Assembly: GCA_029976905.1 (NCBI GenBank)
Contig: JAPOLW010000005.1
Location: 1-24,934, forward strand
Length of the DNA stretch: 24,934 nucleotides
Direction of reading: 5' to 3'
From: a bacterium
GTDB lineage: Bacteria > Desulfobacterota > Binatia > UBA12015
Translations under genes and position numbers: made by a program
Notes under the pieces: generated by a model
What the model was told of the DNA's origin: nothing
Database searches by the model: none
The model's input: the letters and a program-made list of their open reading frames with translations, nothing else
In this document: in pieces, positions 7,364 to 14,554 of the stretch
Position numbering within the stretch: position 1 is the stretch's first letter
How the letters are laid out: every line of letters starts with the position of its first letter

Positions 7364-9025
7364 CTGCTTCGCGCGTTCTACTTCCACGATCCGCGAATGG
7401 ACCTCGTGCCTGGCGAACATCTCGCCTCCGACGGAATCGATGCCGACTTTCGGGCCGCGCTGGAGGCCCGGCCCGGTTGGACCCGGGGACACGTCGAGCT
7501 GCTCGAACGCGCCGTCATCCTCTTCTGGGAACGCTACGATGACCTGGCCGCACGGGCTGCCGAATTCAGCGCTCCGCGGCTTCGCAACATCGGGGTCATC
7601 CGTCGATCGGACGAAATCCGGCCCTACGCCCAGATCCTCAACGAGAGCTCGAGTGTTCTCTACCTCGACGACCTCGACCCGACCCGCTCGCATCCCGAAT
7701 TCGCGGCCTACCTCCTGGCTCTCCAGGAGCGCATGTGTGAGACCGGTGAGGTCACCCTGGCGCCGATCCATCTGGCTCCCTGGTGGTTTGGGAGAACGCA
7801 GGCGCAATGCGACGCATTTACCCGCGCCGCCGGACAGGCGACCCGGCCCGATGCGTCGATCGCGCGGGCCATCGCCGCTGCTCTTCCCTGGCTTCGCCAA
7901 TTGCGCCATCGAACCCTGCGCCCGGCACGCCAACGATCCGGGCACCGACCCATCCCGCAAACCGGACTTCTGGTGCCCCGCGCCATCGAAAACGAGCCCG
8001 TGGTGCTGCTCGAGCAGATTCGGGCGGACGCGTCGGAATGTGTGCGCGCCTTCCACGCCCGGCATCGTGGCCGTCCCGGCGATGCCACCGAGCGCCTACG
8101 GAACTGGCTGGTCGACGATCGCCCGCCCCTGCTCGTCACCGACGCGGGAGGGCAGATGCTCTGGGACCCCGAGCGGCCCGCGCTGACCGACGCGCTGCTC
8201 GGACGACTTTCGTCCTGTACCGAGGGTGTCGTCGGCGATCTCCACGCGGATCTCGTCTGCGTCGCCGACCATTGCCGTCGATTCCGAGCCTCGCTGCGAC
8301 GCCCCGACTCTTTGCCGACGGTAGACCCCGAGACCGAGCAGAGCGGCTATTGCTTCCTGCACCGCGATCGTCAACGGATCGCCTACAATCTGGATGAGGC
8401 AGGAATCGAAAGACTTCTTGGCCCCGAGGTCCCCTATGCCCGCGCCATGTTGGGAGCCCGCACGGCGCACGAATGGGCCCATCTCGCCGTGGATGCGGGT
8501 TGGGTTCCCCGCCATGTCACCGATACGCAATGGGCAAGCCTTTGCCAGGGGCTGACCGACCGCCTCGACGCGACGGTGGCCTCGCTCCCTCGCGCCACTC
8601 GCGAGACGATGGACGCCGACATCGCCGCCCTCGGCGGTTCCGGGGCGACCGGGCGAAGCCTGTTGGAGATCTTCGAGCGGCGACTGCCCGACCTACAGGC
8701 GAACCTTCTGGCCGCCCGTTACCAGACCGACGTCGAACGCGAGACCTATGTCCGGCACAACATCCGACCGCTGCGGCGAGACTATCCACCGCCCCGCCGT
8801 CTGCGGATGCTGGTGCGCTACCTCTTCGAGATGCAGTACCTTCGTCTGAGCGAAATGGAGGACCCCCGGACCTATTTCCTCGAGACGACCTGGTTCGAGG
8901 CCGACTTCTTCGAAACCGGCATCCTCGACGAAGCCGGCCTCGACGCGCTCGATGCAGCGGCCGCAGAGCTGTGCCGGGCCCACGAGGTCGATGAATCGCA
9001 CTTCCATTCGCCCACGGCATCATGA
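7364..9025 (+). CDS. Unrecognised protein of about 550 residues with a HEWAH (HExxH) motif
   Basis: I do not recognise this family. No signal peptide or membrane segment is evident, so it is probably cytoplasmic. Codon use matches the neighbours and the frame is open throughout. The N-terminal 170 residues are mixed alpha/beta (AFYFHDPRM, VILFWERY, VLYLDDLDP). The middle is Arg-rich. The sequence AHEWAHLAVDAGW places HEWAH (369-373 from CTG 7364; bases 8468-8482) in an amphipathic helix, as in zinc metallopeptidases of the HExxH class. A third ligand is not obvious; Glu residues in DVERETYVR or TTWFEADFFE are candidates. The C-terminal 150 residues are helical and acidic. Its stop overlaps gpsA as ATGA, implying coupled translation. 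The start is uncertain: CTG 7364 follows a strong GGAGGAG, while ATG 7397 is the first ATG clear of the GNAT gene. Confidence 0.8.
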   Translation: MLRAFYFHDPRMDLVPGEHLASDGIDADFRAALEARPGWTRGHVELLERAVILFWERYDDLAARAAEFSAPRLRNIGVIRRSDEIRPYAQILNESSSVLYLDDLDPTRSHPEFAAYLLALQERMCETGEVTLAPIHLAPWWFGRTQAQCDAFTRAAGQATRPDASIARAIAAALPWLRQLRHRTLRPARQRSGHRPIPQTGLLVPRAIENEPVVLLEQIRADASECVRAFHARHRGRPGDATERLRNWLVDDRPPLLVTDAGGQMLWDPERPALTDALLGRLSSCTEGVVGDLHADLVCVADHCRRFRASLRRPDSLPTVDPETEQSGYCFLHRDRQRIAYNLDEAGIERLLGPEVPYARAMLGARTAHEWAHLAVDAGWVPRHVTDTQWASLCQGLTDRLDATVASLPRATRETMDADIAALGGSGATGRSLLEIFERRLPDLQANLLAARYQTDVERETYVRHNIRPLRRDYPPPRRLRMLVRYLFEMQYLRLSEMEDPRTYFLETTWFEADFFETGILDEAGLDALDAAAAELCRAHEVDESHFHSPTAS

Positions 9026-10068
9026 CGGGCAAAGACCTTGATTCATGGCGCCCTGCCGTGGATCCTTCGGGCATGTCCGCCACCGTGCTCGGCGCCGGCT
9101 CGTGGGGTACGGCGCTGGCCATCCAGCTCTGTCGCGCCGGACAGGCCGTCTCGCTGTGGGGGCGCGATGCAGAACATGTCCGCGAGATGGGCGAGCGCCG
9201 GGAGAACCAACGCTATCTGCCCGGCGTCCCGCTGCCGCCCGCGCTCGCGCCGACCCACGACCTCGCCACCGCTGTCCGGAGTGCACGCCGACTGCTGGTC
9301 TGCGCGGTCCCTTCGCACGCCGTGCGCGAGACCATGGGCAAGGCCCGGCCCCATCTCCCCGCGGACGCCATCGCGTGTAGTGCGACCAAGGGGATCGAAG
9401 AAGATTCCTGGAAACGCATGAGTGAGGTCATCGCCGAGGCCGCTCTCTGCAGCGACCGCGTGGCGGTCCTGACGGGGCCGAGCTTCGCGCGCGAAGTCGC
9501 CGCCGAGATGCCGACCGTCGTCACCGTCGCCGCGAAGGTGGAGGAAACGGCGCGCTTCGTTCAGCACGCATTCGCCTCACCGATGTTCCGCGTCTATGCG
9601 TCGTCAGACCCCATCGGCGCAGAGATCGGCGCCGCCGTGAAGAACGTCATCGCAATCGCCACGGGTGTGAGCGATGGTCTCGGCCTCGGCCACAACACGC
9701 GTGCGGCGATCATCACGCGGGGGCTCGCGGAGGTGAATCGTCTCGCCGTGAAACTGGGCGCCGACCCCAGAACGGTCACCGGTCTTTCGGGCATGGGAGA
9801 CCTCGTTCTCACGTGCACCGGAGATCTTTCCCGCAACCGATCGGTCGGAGTCGAGCTCGGCCGCGGGCGCAGATTGGCCGAGATCCTCGACGGCATGAGC
9901 CAGGTCGCCGAGGGTGTACGCAACGCGCCGGCCATCGACGCGCTGGCGCGATCGGTGGGCGTCGACATGCCGATCACGAGCCAGATGTGCAGCCTGCTGT
10001 TCGAGGAAAAGCCGCCGCACGAGGCGATGGTCGAGCTCATGACCCGCCAGCTCAAGCCCGAATTCTGA
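9022..10068 (+). CDS. gpsA: Glycerol-3-phosphate dehydrogenase [NAD(P)+]
   Basis: GpsA reduces dihydroxyacetone phosphate to sn-glycerol-3-phosphate, the backbone of membrane phospholipids, in the cytoplasm. The Rossmann motif is VLGAGSWGTALA, followed by SATKGIE, GPSFAREVA and the catalytic-lysine stretch GAAVKNVIAIATG. The substrate-binding signature GLGHNTRAAIITRGLAE comes next, then GLSGMGDLVLTCTGDLSRNR. Length is 348 residues from ATG 9022, which overlaps the previous stop as ATGA. An inner ATG at 9073 would give 331 residues and begins directly at MSATVLGAG, closer to the usual N-terminus. The overlap suggests cotranscription with the HEWAH protein gene. All key residues are present. 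Confidence 0.95.
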   Translation: MTGKDLDSWRPAVDPSGMSATVLGAGSWGTALAIQLCRAGQAVSLWGRDAEHVREMGERRENQRYLPGVPLPPALAPTHDLATAVRSARRLLVCAVPSHAVRETMGKARPHLPADAIACSATKGIEEDSWKRMSEVIAEAALCSDRVAVLTGPSFAREVAAEMPTVVTVAAKVEETARFVQHAFASPMFRVYASSDPIGAEIGAAVKNVIAIATGVSDGLGLGHNTRAAIITRGLAEVNRLAVKLGADPRTVTGLSGMGDLVLTCTGDLSRNRSVGVELGRGRRLAEILDGMSQVAEGVRNAPAIDALARSVGVDMPITSQMCSLLFEEKPPHEAMVELMTRQLKPEF

Positions 10069-10137
10069 GGGCTCGAGCGCCCCGCCGGGCGACCCTGGTC
10101 GATGGATTCGGCGGCCCTGGTTCGTTAGGGACGACGG

Positions 10138-10458
10138 ATGGCGAAAAAGGGAAACTGCAAGGCCGACTCCTGCGAGAAAGAGGTGGTCGGGAAGGGCTAC
10201 TGCAAGCGGCACTACCGGTTGTGGAAGCGTGGCGAAATGCCCAAAGCGCGCTACGCCACTTGCGTATCCGAGGGCTGCCACAAGCGCGTCCTGAAGAGCA
10301 TGCGCTGCGAGGAGCACCAGAAGGTCCGGCCGCCCGAGAGTACGGATGCCGCGGCCGCCGCGGCGGAAGCACCCGCCGAAGAGGCGCCGACCGCCGCCGC
10401 CGAGCCCCCCGCCGAAGAGGCCCCCGCCGAGGAGACCACGGCGGCGCCCGAGAGCTGA
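10138..10458 (+). CDS. Small protein with two CCCH zinc-knuckle units and an Ala/Glu/Pro tail
   Basis: This is a 106-residue protein of unknown function. Two units have identical spacing C-x4-C-x9-C-x2-H: Cys7, Cys12, Cys22, His25 and Cys42, Cys47, Cys57, His60. The first reads GYCKRHYRLWKRGEM, close to the GLCxxHYxRWxRxG motif of small zinc-binding repeats found in phage, actinobacterial and some eukaryotic proteins. The basic first 60 residues could bind nucleic acid. From about residue 65 the chain becomes low-complexity and acidic (runs of AEEAP), so it is likely disordered. AGGG eight bases upstream supports ATG 10138. It sits between gpsA and rpmH, where dnaA or other replication genes stand in many genomes. 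Codon bias is similar to neighbours. Confidence 0.8.
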   Translation: MAKKGNCKADSCEKEVVGKGYCKRHYRLWKRGEMPKARYATCVSEGCHKRVLKSMRCEEHQKVRPPESTDAAAAAAEAPAEEAPTAAAEPPAEEAPAEETTAAPES

Positions 10459-10480
10459 GAGGCTCCGGGCCTCATTCCCG

Positions 10481-10509
10481 TTGACACCGCGCAGGTCGAA
10501 TGGTTTTCT
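10481..10509 (+). promoter_or_regulatory. Candidate promoter for rpmH-rnpA-yidD-yidC
   Basis: A perfect TTGACA (10481-10486) is followed after 17 bp by TTTTCT (10504-10509), a weak -10. It lies in the 108 bp gap before rpmH. Just upstream, GAGGC-TCCGG-GCCTC (10460-10474) forms a small 5 bp stem after the previous stop codon, too weak to call a terminator. Confidence 0.4.
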
Positions 10510-10566
10510 TCAGGGTCGCCCTGCCATTCCCGGCAGCGGTGTCTTTCTGAGTGACAGGCGAGCGAG

Positions 10567-10725
10567 ATGAAGAGGACGTATCAGCCCAGTAACCGTCGCC
10601 GGAAGCGCACGCATGGCTTCCGGGCACGAATGGCGACTCCCGCCGGACGACAGGTGATCAAGCGCCGCCGCCGCAAGGGCCGCAAGCGCTTGAGCGCCAG
10701 CATCCCGCCCAAGCAGCCCGGCTGA
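10567..10725 (+). CDS. rpmH: Large ribosomal subunit protein bL34
   Basis: This is a 52-residue, highly basic protein beginning MKRTYQPSNRRRKRTHGFRA. It continues ARMATPAGRQVIKRRRRKGRKRLS in family order, so it is bL34 of the 50S subunit. The family is usually 44-50 residues; the extra C-terminal IPPKQPG is a small extension. It starts the classic rpmH-rnpA-yidD-yidC block, 17 bp before the likely rnpA start. A purine-rich GGCGAGCGAG precedes the ATG. Confidence 0.97.
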   Translation: MKRTYQPSNRRRKRTHGFRARMATPAGRQVIKRRRRKGRKRLSASIPPKQPG

Positions 10726-10742
10726 GCCGGCAGAGCCGGGAC

Positions 10743-11117
10743 TTGGGGGACACGGCGACGAGCTCCCGCGCCCGGACGCTTCCGAAGGCGGCCCGGGTGC
10801 GTAAACGCTCGGAATTCCTTACGATTCAGCGGGGAGGCCGGCGGCTCTCGACGCGGCATTTTCTACTCGCCCACCGTTCCGGGCCAGCCCCGCGCGCGCG
10901 TCTCGGGGTGACCGTAACCCGAAAGATTGGCGGAGCCGTGATCCGAAACCGCGTAAAACGACACGTCCGCGAGGCTTTCCGCCACGCACGGGGCATCCTG
11001 CCCGCTCGCGACCTCGTCGTGATCGCACGGCAGGGAAGCGGCTTGCTGTCGGCCCACGAAGTGGCCGCCGAGCTCGGGGCCGCCTTCGATCAGCTCCGCG
11101 GGACGCGCCCCGGATGA
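10743..11117 (+). CDS. rnpA: Ribonuclease P protein component
   Basis: RnpA binds the catalytic RNase P RNA and helps it cut the 5' leader from pre-tRNA. The protein is 124 residues from TTG 10743. The family pattern LPKAARVRKRSEFLTIQRGGRR, then RLGVTVTRKIGGAVIRNRVKRHVREAFR (the RNR signature) is intact. The start must lie before LPKAAR, so the inner GTG at 10797 is too late; TTG 10743 is the best available codon. The stop overlaps the yidD start as ATGA. The RNase P RNA gene itself is not in this window. Confidence 0.95.
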   Translation: MGDTATSSRARTLPKAARVRKRSEFLTIQRGGRRLSTRHFLLAHRSGPAPRARLGVTVTRKIGGAVIRNRVKRHVREAFRHARGILPARDLVVIARQGSGLLSAHEVAAELGAAFDQLRGTRPG

Positions 11118-11398
11118 GCAATCGAATCGTAGGCCTGCTGCGAGCGATTCTTCGTGGCTACCAGATCGTCCTCTCTCCTTTCCTCGGGCCGACCTGCCGG
11201 TTCGCGCCAAGTTGCTCGGAGTACGCCCGCGAGGCGCTGCTCCAGCATGGCATCGCACGGGGTGGTTGGCTCGCCACCCGGAGGATCGCTCGTTGCCACC
11301 CATGGCACCCCGGTGGCCACGACCCTGTCCCTGGAGTCCGCCCGGCCCGCGCGGGCACTGCCGGGGCTGGAAACCAAACCTGCCGGAGTGAGGCCTGA
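11114..11398 (+). CDS. yidD: Membrane protein insertion efficiency factor YidD
   Basis: YidD is a small membrane-associated protein that assists YidC-dependent insertion. It has 94 residues with an N-terminal amphipathic segment (IVGLLRAILRGYQIVLSPFLG) and the family core CRFAPSCSEYAREALLQHG, then RRIARCHPWHPGGHDPVP. The three conserved cysteines are present. It overlaps rnpA by ATGA and yidC by TGATG, so translation of all three is probably coupled. Confidence 0.95.
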   Translation: MSNRIVGLLRAILRGYQIVLSPFLGPTCRFAPSCSEYAREALLQHGIARGGWLATRRIARCHPWHPGGHDPVPGVRPARAGTAGAGNQTCRSEA

Positions 11399-13065
11399 TG
11401 GATCGCCGCACGCTTCTTTTCGTCGCCATCTCGGTGATGATCATCGTCCTGTACCAGGAGTTCGTCCTGAAACACTGGGCCCCGACGCCACCGGCACCTC
11501 CCGTGGGCGCCGGAGCACCTCCCGCGGGCGTTGGAGCACCTCCCGAGGCGGGGGCTCCCAGCGCACCCGTGGCCGCGGCACCCGCCGTCGCTCCGACCGA
11601 GGACCTCGCGCCCCTGACCGCGCCGGCCGCCGAGCCCATCCAGGGGCGCCGCGTCGTGGTCGAAACCGACCTGTACGTGGCCACGTTCACGACCGCCGGC
11701 GGGCGATTGGAGGACTTCCTCCTCAAAGACTATCGCGAGACCAATCTCCCCCAGAGCCCCCCGCTCTCGCTCGTCCTCCCCGCGCCCGAGGTCGAACTCC
11801 CCCTGGGCATCGAATTGCGGGGCGCGCGCGCCTGGCGCGACTCCGGTCAGCTCTACGAGGTCGATCGCGATCGCCTCAGTCTCTCCGGGGCCGACAGCGG
11901 TTCGCTCGTGCTGCGGACGACCTTTGGCGGCCAACCAGTCGTCAAGACCTTCACCTTCTTCGGGAATCGTTATCCCTTCGATCTGGCCGTCGAGACGCCG
12001 GCCGCCGAGAGCCTGCCCCCCGAACTCAGCCAGGCCAGCCCGGACGGAAAAGCAGCTACCGTGGCCCTCCTCCTGACCCGCGCCCGCAAGAAAGAGGTCG
12101 ATGGGACCAGCTTCGAGGGGCCCGCAGCGCTCGTCGACGGCGACGTCGTGCAAACGCCCTTCGACGATCTGGAGGGCCCCGAGGTGCTCGACGGATCCGT
12201 GGGCTGGGCGGGTTTCGAGGACCACTACTTCCTCGTGGCCGCCGCCCCCGAGCGCGCCGTAAGCGTCCGATTCCTGCCCAGGGGAAATGCGGTCGAAGAG
12301 AAGATCCTCACGCCCCGGACCGCCACCGGGCCAACGCGACTCGATTTCACGCTCTATTTCGGCCCCAAGGACCGGCCCACCCTCGAAGCGGCCGGGCACG
12401 GCTTCGCCAAGGGGCTCGATCTCGGCTGGTTCGCGCCGATCGCCCTGATCCTTCTGCAGGTCCTGGAGTCCTCCCATCGCCTCACCGGCAATTGGGGCGT
12501 CGACATCATCCTGCTCACGATCCTCGTCAAGATATTATTTTTCCCGCTCACCCGGAAGAGCTTCTCCTCGATGCGCGACATGCAGAAGCTGCAACCGGAG
12601 ATGACGAGGATCCGCGAGAAGTTCAAGGACGACTCGCAGCAGATGAACGCCGAAATCATGGAGCTCTACAAACGGCACAAAGTGAATCCCCTGGGTGGAT
12701 GCCTTCCCATGCTGCTCCAGATTCCGGTCTTCATCGGCCTCTACCAGTTGCTCCAGAACACCATCCAGCTGCGGCATGCTCCCTTCGCGTTCTGGATCAC
12801 CGATCTTTCAGCCCCGGAAAGACTGTATGTTCTGGGGTATGGGATTCCCGTCCTGACCCTCCTCATGGGCGCTTCGATGTTCCTGCAGCAAAAGTTGACA
12901 CCGGCAGCAGGGGATCCGAATCAACAGCGCATCATGATGTTCATGCCGGTGATTTTCACCTTCATGTTCATCGGATTCCCCGCCGGACTGATCATCTACT
13001 GGCTTACGAACAACCTGCTCACCATCGCACAGCAATGGTGGATGTTGCGCTCTGCTCCTGCCTGA
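11398..13065 (+). CDS. yidC: Membrane protein insertase YidC
   Basis: YidC inserts and folds inner-membrane proteins, alone or with SecYEG; the F0 c subunit is a classic client in other bacteria. The 555-residue protein has the Gram-negative layout. An N-terminal membrane helix (LLFVAISVMIIVLYQEFVL) is followed by an Ala/Pro/Gly-rich linker of near-repeats (GVGAPP, about residues 34-65). The periplasmic beta-sandwich P1 domain spans about 80-335. The conserved insertase domain begins near residue 342 (LGWFAPIALILLQ), with the cytoplasmic hairpin SFSSMRDMQKLQPEM and later helices ending near GLIIYWLTNNLLTIAQQWWML. GGAGTGAGG precedes the ATG, which shares a base with the yidD stop. Confidence 0.97.
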   Translation: MDRRTLLFVAISVMIIVLYQEFVLKHWAPTPPAPPVGAGAPPAGVGAPPEAGAPSAPVAAAPAVAPTEDLAPLTAPAAEPIQGRRVVVETDLYVATFTTAGGRLEDFLLKDYRETNLPQSPPLSLVLPAPEVELPLGIELRGARAWRDSGQLYEVDRDRLSLSGADSGSLVLRTTFGGQPVVKTFTFFGNRYPFDLAVETPAAESLPPELSQASPDGKAATVALLLTRARKKEVDGTSFEGPAALVDGDVVQTPFDDLEGPEVLDGSVGWAGFEDHYFLVAAAPERAVSVRFLPRGNAVEEKILTPRTATGPTRLDFTLYFGPKDRPTLEAAGHGFAKGLDLGWFAPIALILLQVLESSHRLTGNWGVDIILLTILVKILFFPLTRKSFSSMRDMQKLQPEMTRIREKFKDDSQQMNAEIMELYKRHKVNPLGGCLPMLLQIPVFIGLYQLLQNTIQLRHAPFAFWITDLSAPERLYVLGYGIPVLTLLMGASMFLQQKLTPAAGDPNQQRIMMFMPVIFTFMFIGFPAGLIIYWLTNNLLTIAQQWWMLRSAPA

Positions 13066-13160
13066 TGCGCGACTTCGACCAGAGGTAAAGACAAAAATCC
13101 ACCGCCGCGCGGCCGGGAGGCAGCCGCCCCTCGGAGATCGCGCGACGACCCTCGAAGACC

Positions 13161-14549
13161 GTGTCTGCCTACGTCGAAGACACCATCGCGGCCATCGCGA
13201 CGCCGCCCGGGCCCGGGGCGCTCGCCGTGCTGCGAATCAGCGGCCGGGCCGCGAAGGAGATCGGGGGAAGCATCCTGCGTTCGCCGACCGGACGATCGCT
13301 GTCCATGTCCGGGGATGTCTCGCACCGGGCACGAAGAGCACGACTGGTCCGACCCGGCTCGGGCGAGCCGATCGACGACGTTCTCGTGATCGGGATGTGG
13401 GCGCCTGCGAGCTATACGGGCGAAGACGTCCTGGAGATCCAGTGCCACGGCGGACGGATCGTCCCCGACCGCGCCTTGCGGGCGGCGCTTGCGGCGGGTG
13501 CGCGAACGGCCCGTCCCGGTGAATTCACCGAACGGGCGTTTCTCAATGGCCGCCTCGACCTGTGCCAGGCCGAGGCGGTAGCCGACGTGATCGCCGCAAA
13601 CAGCGAGGCCGGCCTCGATGCAGCCTGGCGGCAGCTCTCGGGCGACCTTTCGGCGCGGGTAGAGCGGGGGCGGGAGCGGATCCTGGACTCCCGGGCGCTC
13701 GTCGAGGCCCACCTGGACTTCCCGGAGGAAGATCTACCCGCGGGCGTGGAGGCCGAGCTCGCGGGTCGCCTGGGCGCAACGAAGCATGACCTCGAGGAGC
13801 TTGCGGCCACGTTCAGCCGCGGCCGCCTGGCCCGCGACGGGCTTCGGGTCGTGCTAGCGGGCAAGCCGAACGTCGGGAAATCGTCTCTGCTCAACGCCCT
13901 CCTCGGACGTGAGCGGGCGCTGGTAAGTGACGAGGCCGGAACGACCCGAGACTATCTGGAGGAACCGCTCGCGATCGGTTCGTTGGCGGTTCTGCTTTGC
14001 GATACCGCGGGCATCCGCGAAGGCGGCCTGGAAGTCGAGAGGGCGGGCATCGAGCGAAGCCGGGCACGGGTTCAGGAGGCCGACATCGTCGTTCTCGTGG
14101 TCGATGGTTCCGCGGCTCTGGACCAAGCCGATTTCGAACTCTTCGGTCAGCTCGGAGGCCGCCCGATGGTCCTGGCGCGGAACAAGAGCGATCTGCCATC
14201 GGCCTGGTCCGCGCTGCCAAAGGAGGCCCCCCCAGGGCCAGAGGTCGCCGTCTCGGCGCGCGACGGTCGCGGCCTCGACGATTTGCAGAAAGCCCTTCTC
14301 GCGGCGATTCCGGAGCAATCCAGGCCGCTGGACGAGGTCGTGGTCACCAACGCGCGCCAACACCAGGCCCTGGTGCGCAGTGCCGGACATGTGGAGGAGG
14401 CGATCGCGCTCCTCGGCGCCCGCGCTGAGCTGGAGATCGTTGCAGCGGAGTTGCAAGCGGCCTGCGCTGCACTCGACGAGCTCCTCGGCCGAAGCGACGT
14501 CGAGGACGTCCTGGATCGCGTTTTCAGCCGTTTTTGCGTAGGGAAGTAG
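13161..14549 (+). CDS. mnmE: tRNA modification GTPase MnmE
   Basis: MnmE works with MnmG to add the carboxymethylaminomethyl group to uridine-34 of certain tRNAs. The protein has 462 residues. The N-terminal tetrahydrofolate-binding domain starts DTIAAIATPPGPGALAVLRISG. The GTPase domain sits inside a helical domain: P-loop GKPNVGKSS at 234-242, switch region GTTRDYLEE, DTAGI, and NKSD as G4. The helical domain ends with the essential C-terminal FCVGK, which carries the catalytic cysteine. The start is GTG 13161 with only a weak ribosome site. It is 95 bp after yidC; jag, often found here, is absent. The mnmG start follows five bases after its stop. Confidence 0.96.
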   Translation: MSAYVEDTIAAIATPPGPGALAVLRISGRAAKEIGGSILRSPTGRSLSMSGDVSHRARRARLVRPGSGEPIDDVLVIGMWAPASYTGEDVLEIQCHGGRIVPDRALRAALAAGARTARPGEFTERAFLNGRLDLCQAEAVADVIAANSEAGLDAAWRQLSGDLSARVERGRERILDSRALVEAHLDFPEEDLPAGVEAELAGRLGATKHDLEELAATFSRGRLARDGLRVVLAGKPNVGKSSLLNALLGRERALVSDEAGTTRDYLEEPLAIGSLAVLLCDTAGIREGGLEVERAGIERSRARVQEADIVVLVVDGSAALDQADFELFGQLGGRPMVLARNKSDLPSAWSALPKEAPPGPEVAVSARDGRGLDDLQKALLAAIPEQSRPLDEVVVTNARQHQALVRSAGHVEEAIALLGARAELEIVAAELQAACAALDELLGRSDVEDVLDRVFSRFCVGK

Positions 14550-14554
14550 GGACC

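Noticed and set aside
10460..10474. Intrinsic terminator after the CCCH protein gene
   Set aside because: The stem is only 5 bp (GAGGC/GCCTC) and no T-run follows.
11497..11595. Short near-repeats in yidC as a mobile or regulatory repeat
   Set aside because: They encode the low-complexity Gly-Ala-Pro linker (GVGAPP units) between the first helix and the P1 domain, common in YidC.
11154..13088. 644-codon plus-strand open frame over yidD and yidC
   Set aside because: It is a shadow in another frame of yidC, rich in Arg, Pro and Gly as expected for an off-frame reading of GC-rich DNA.
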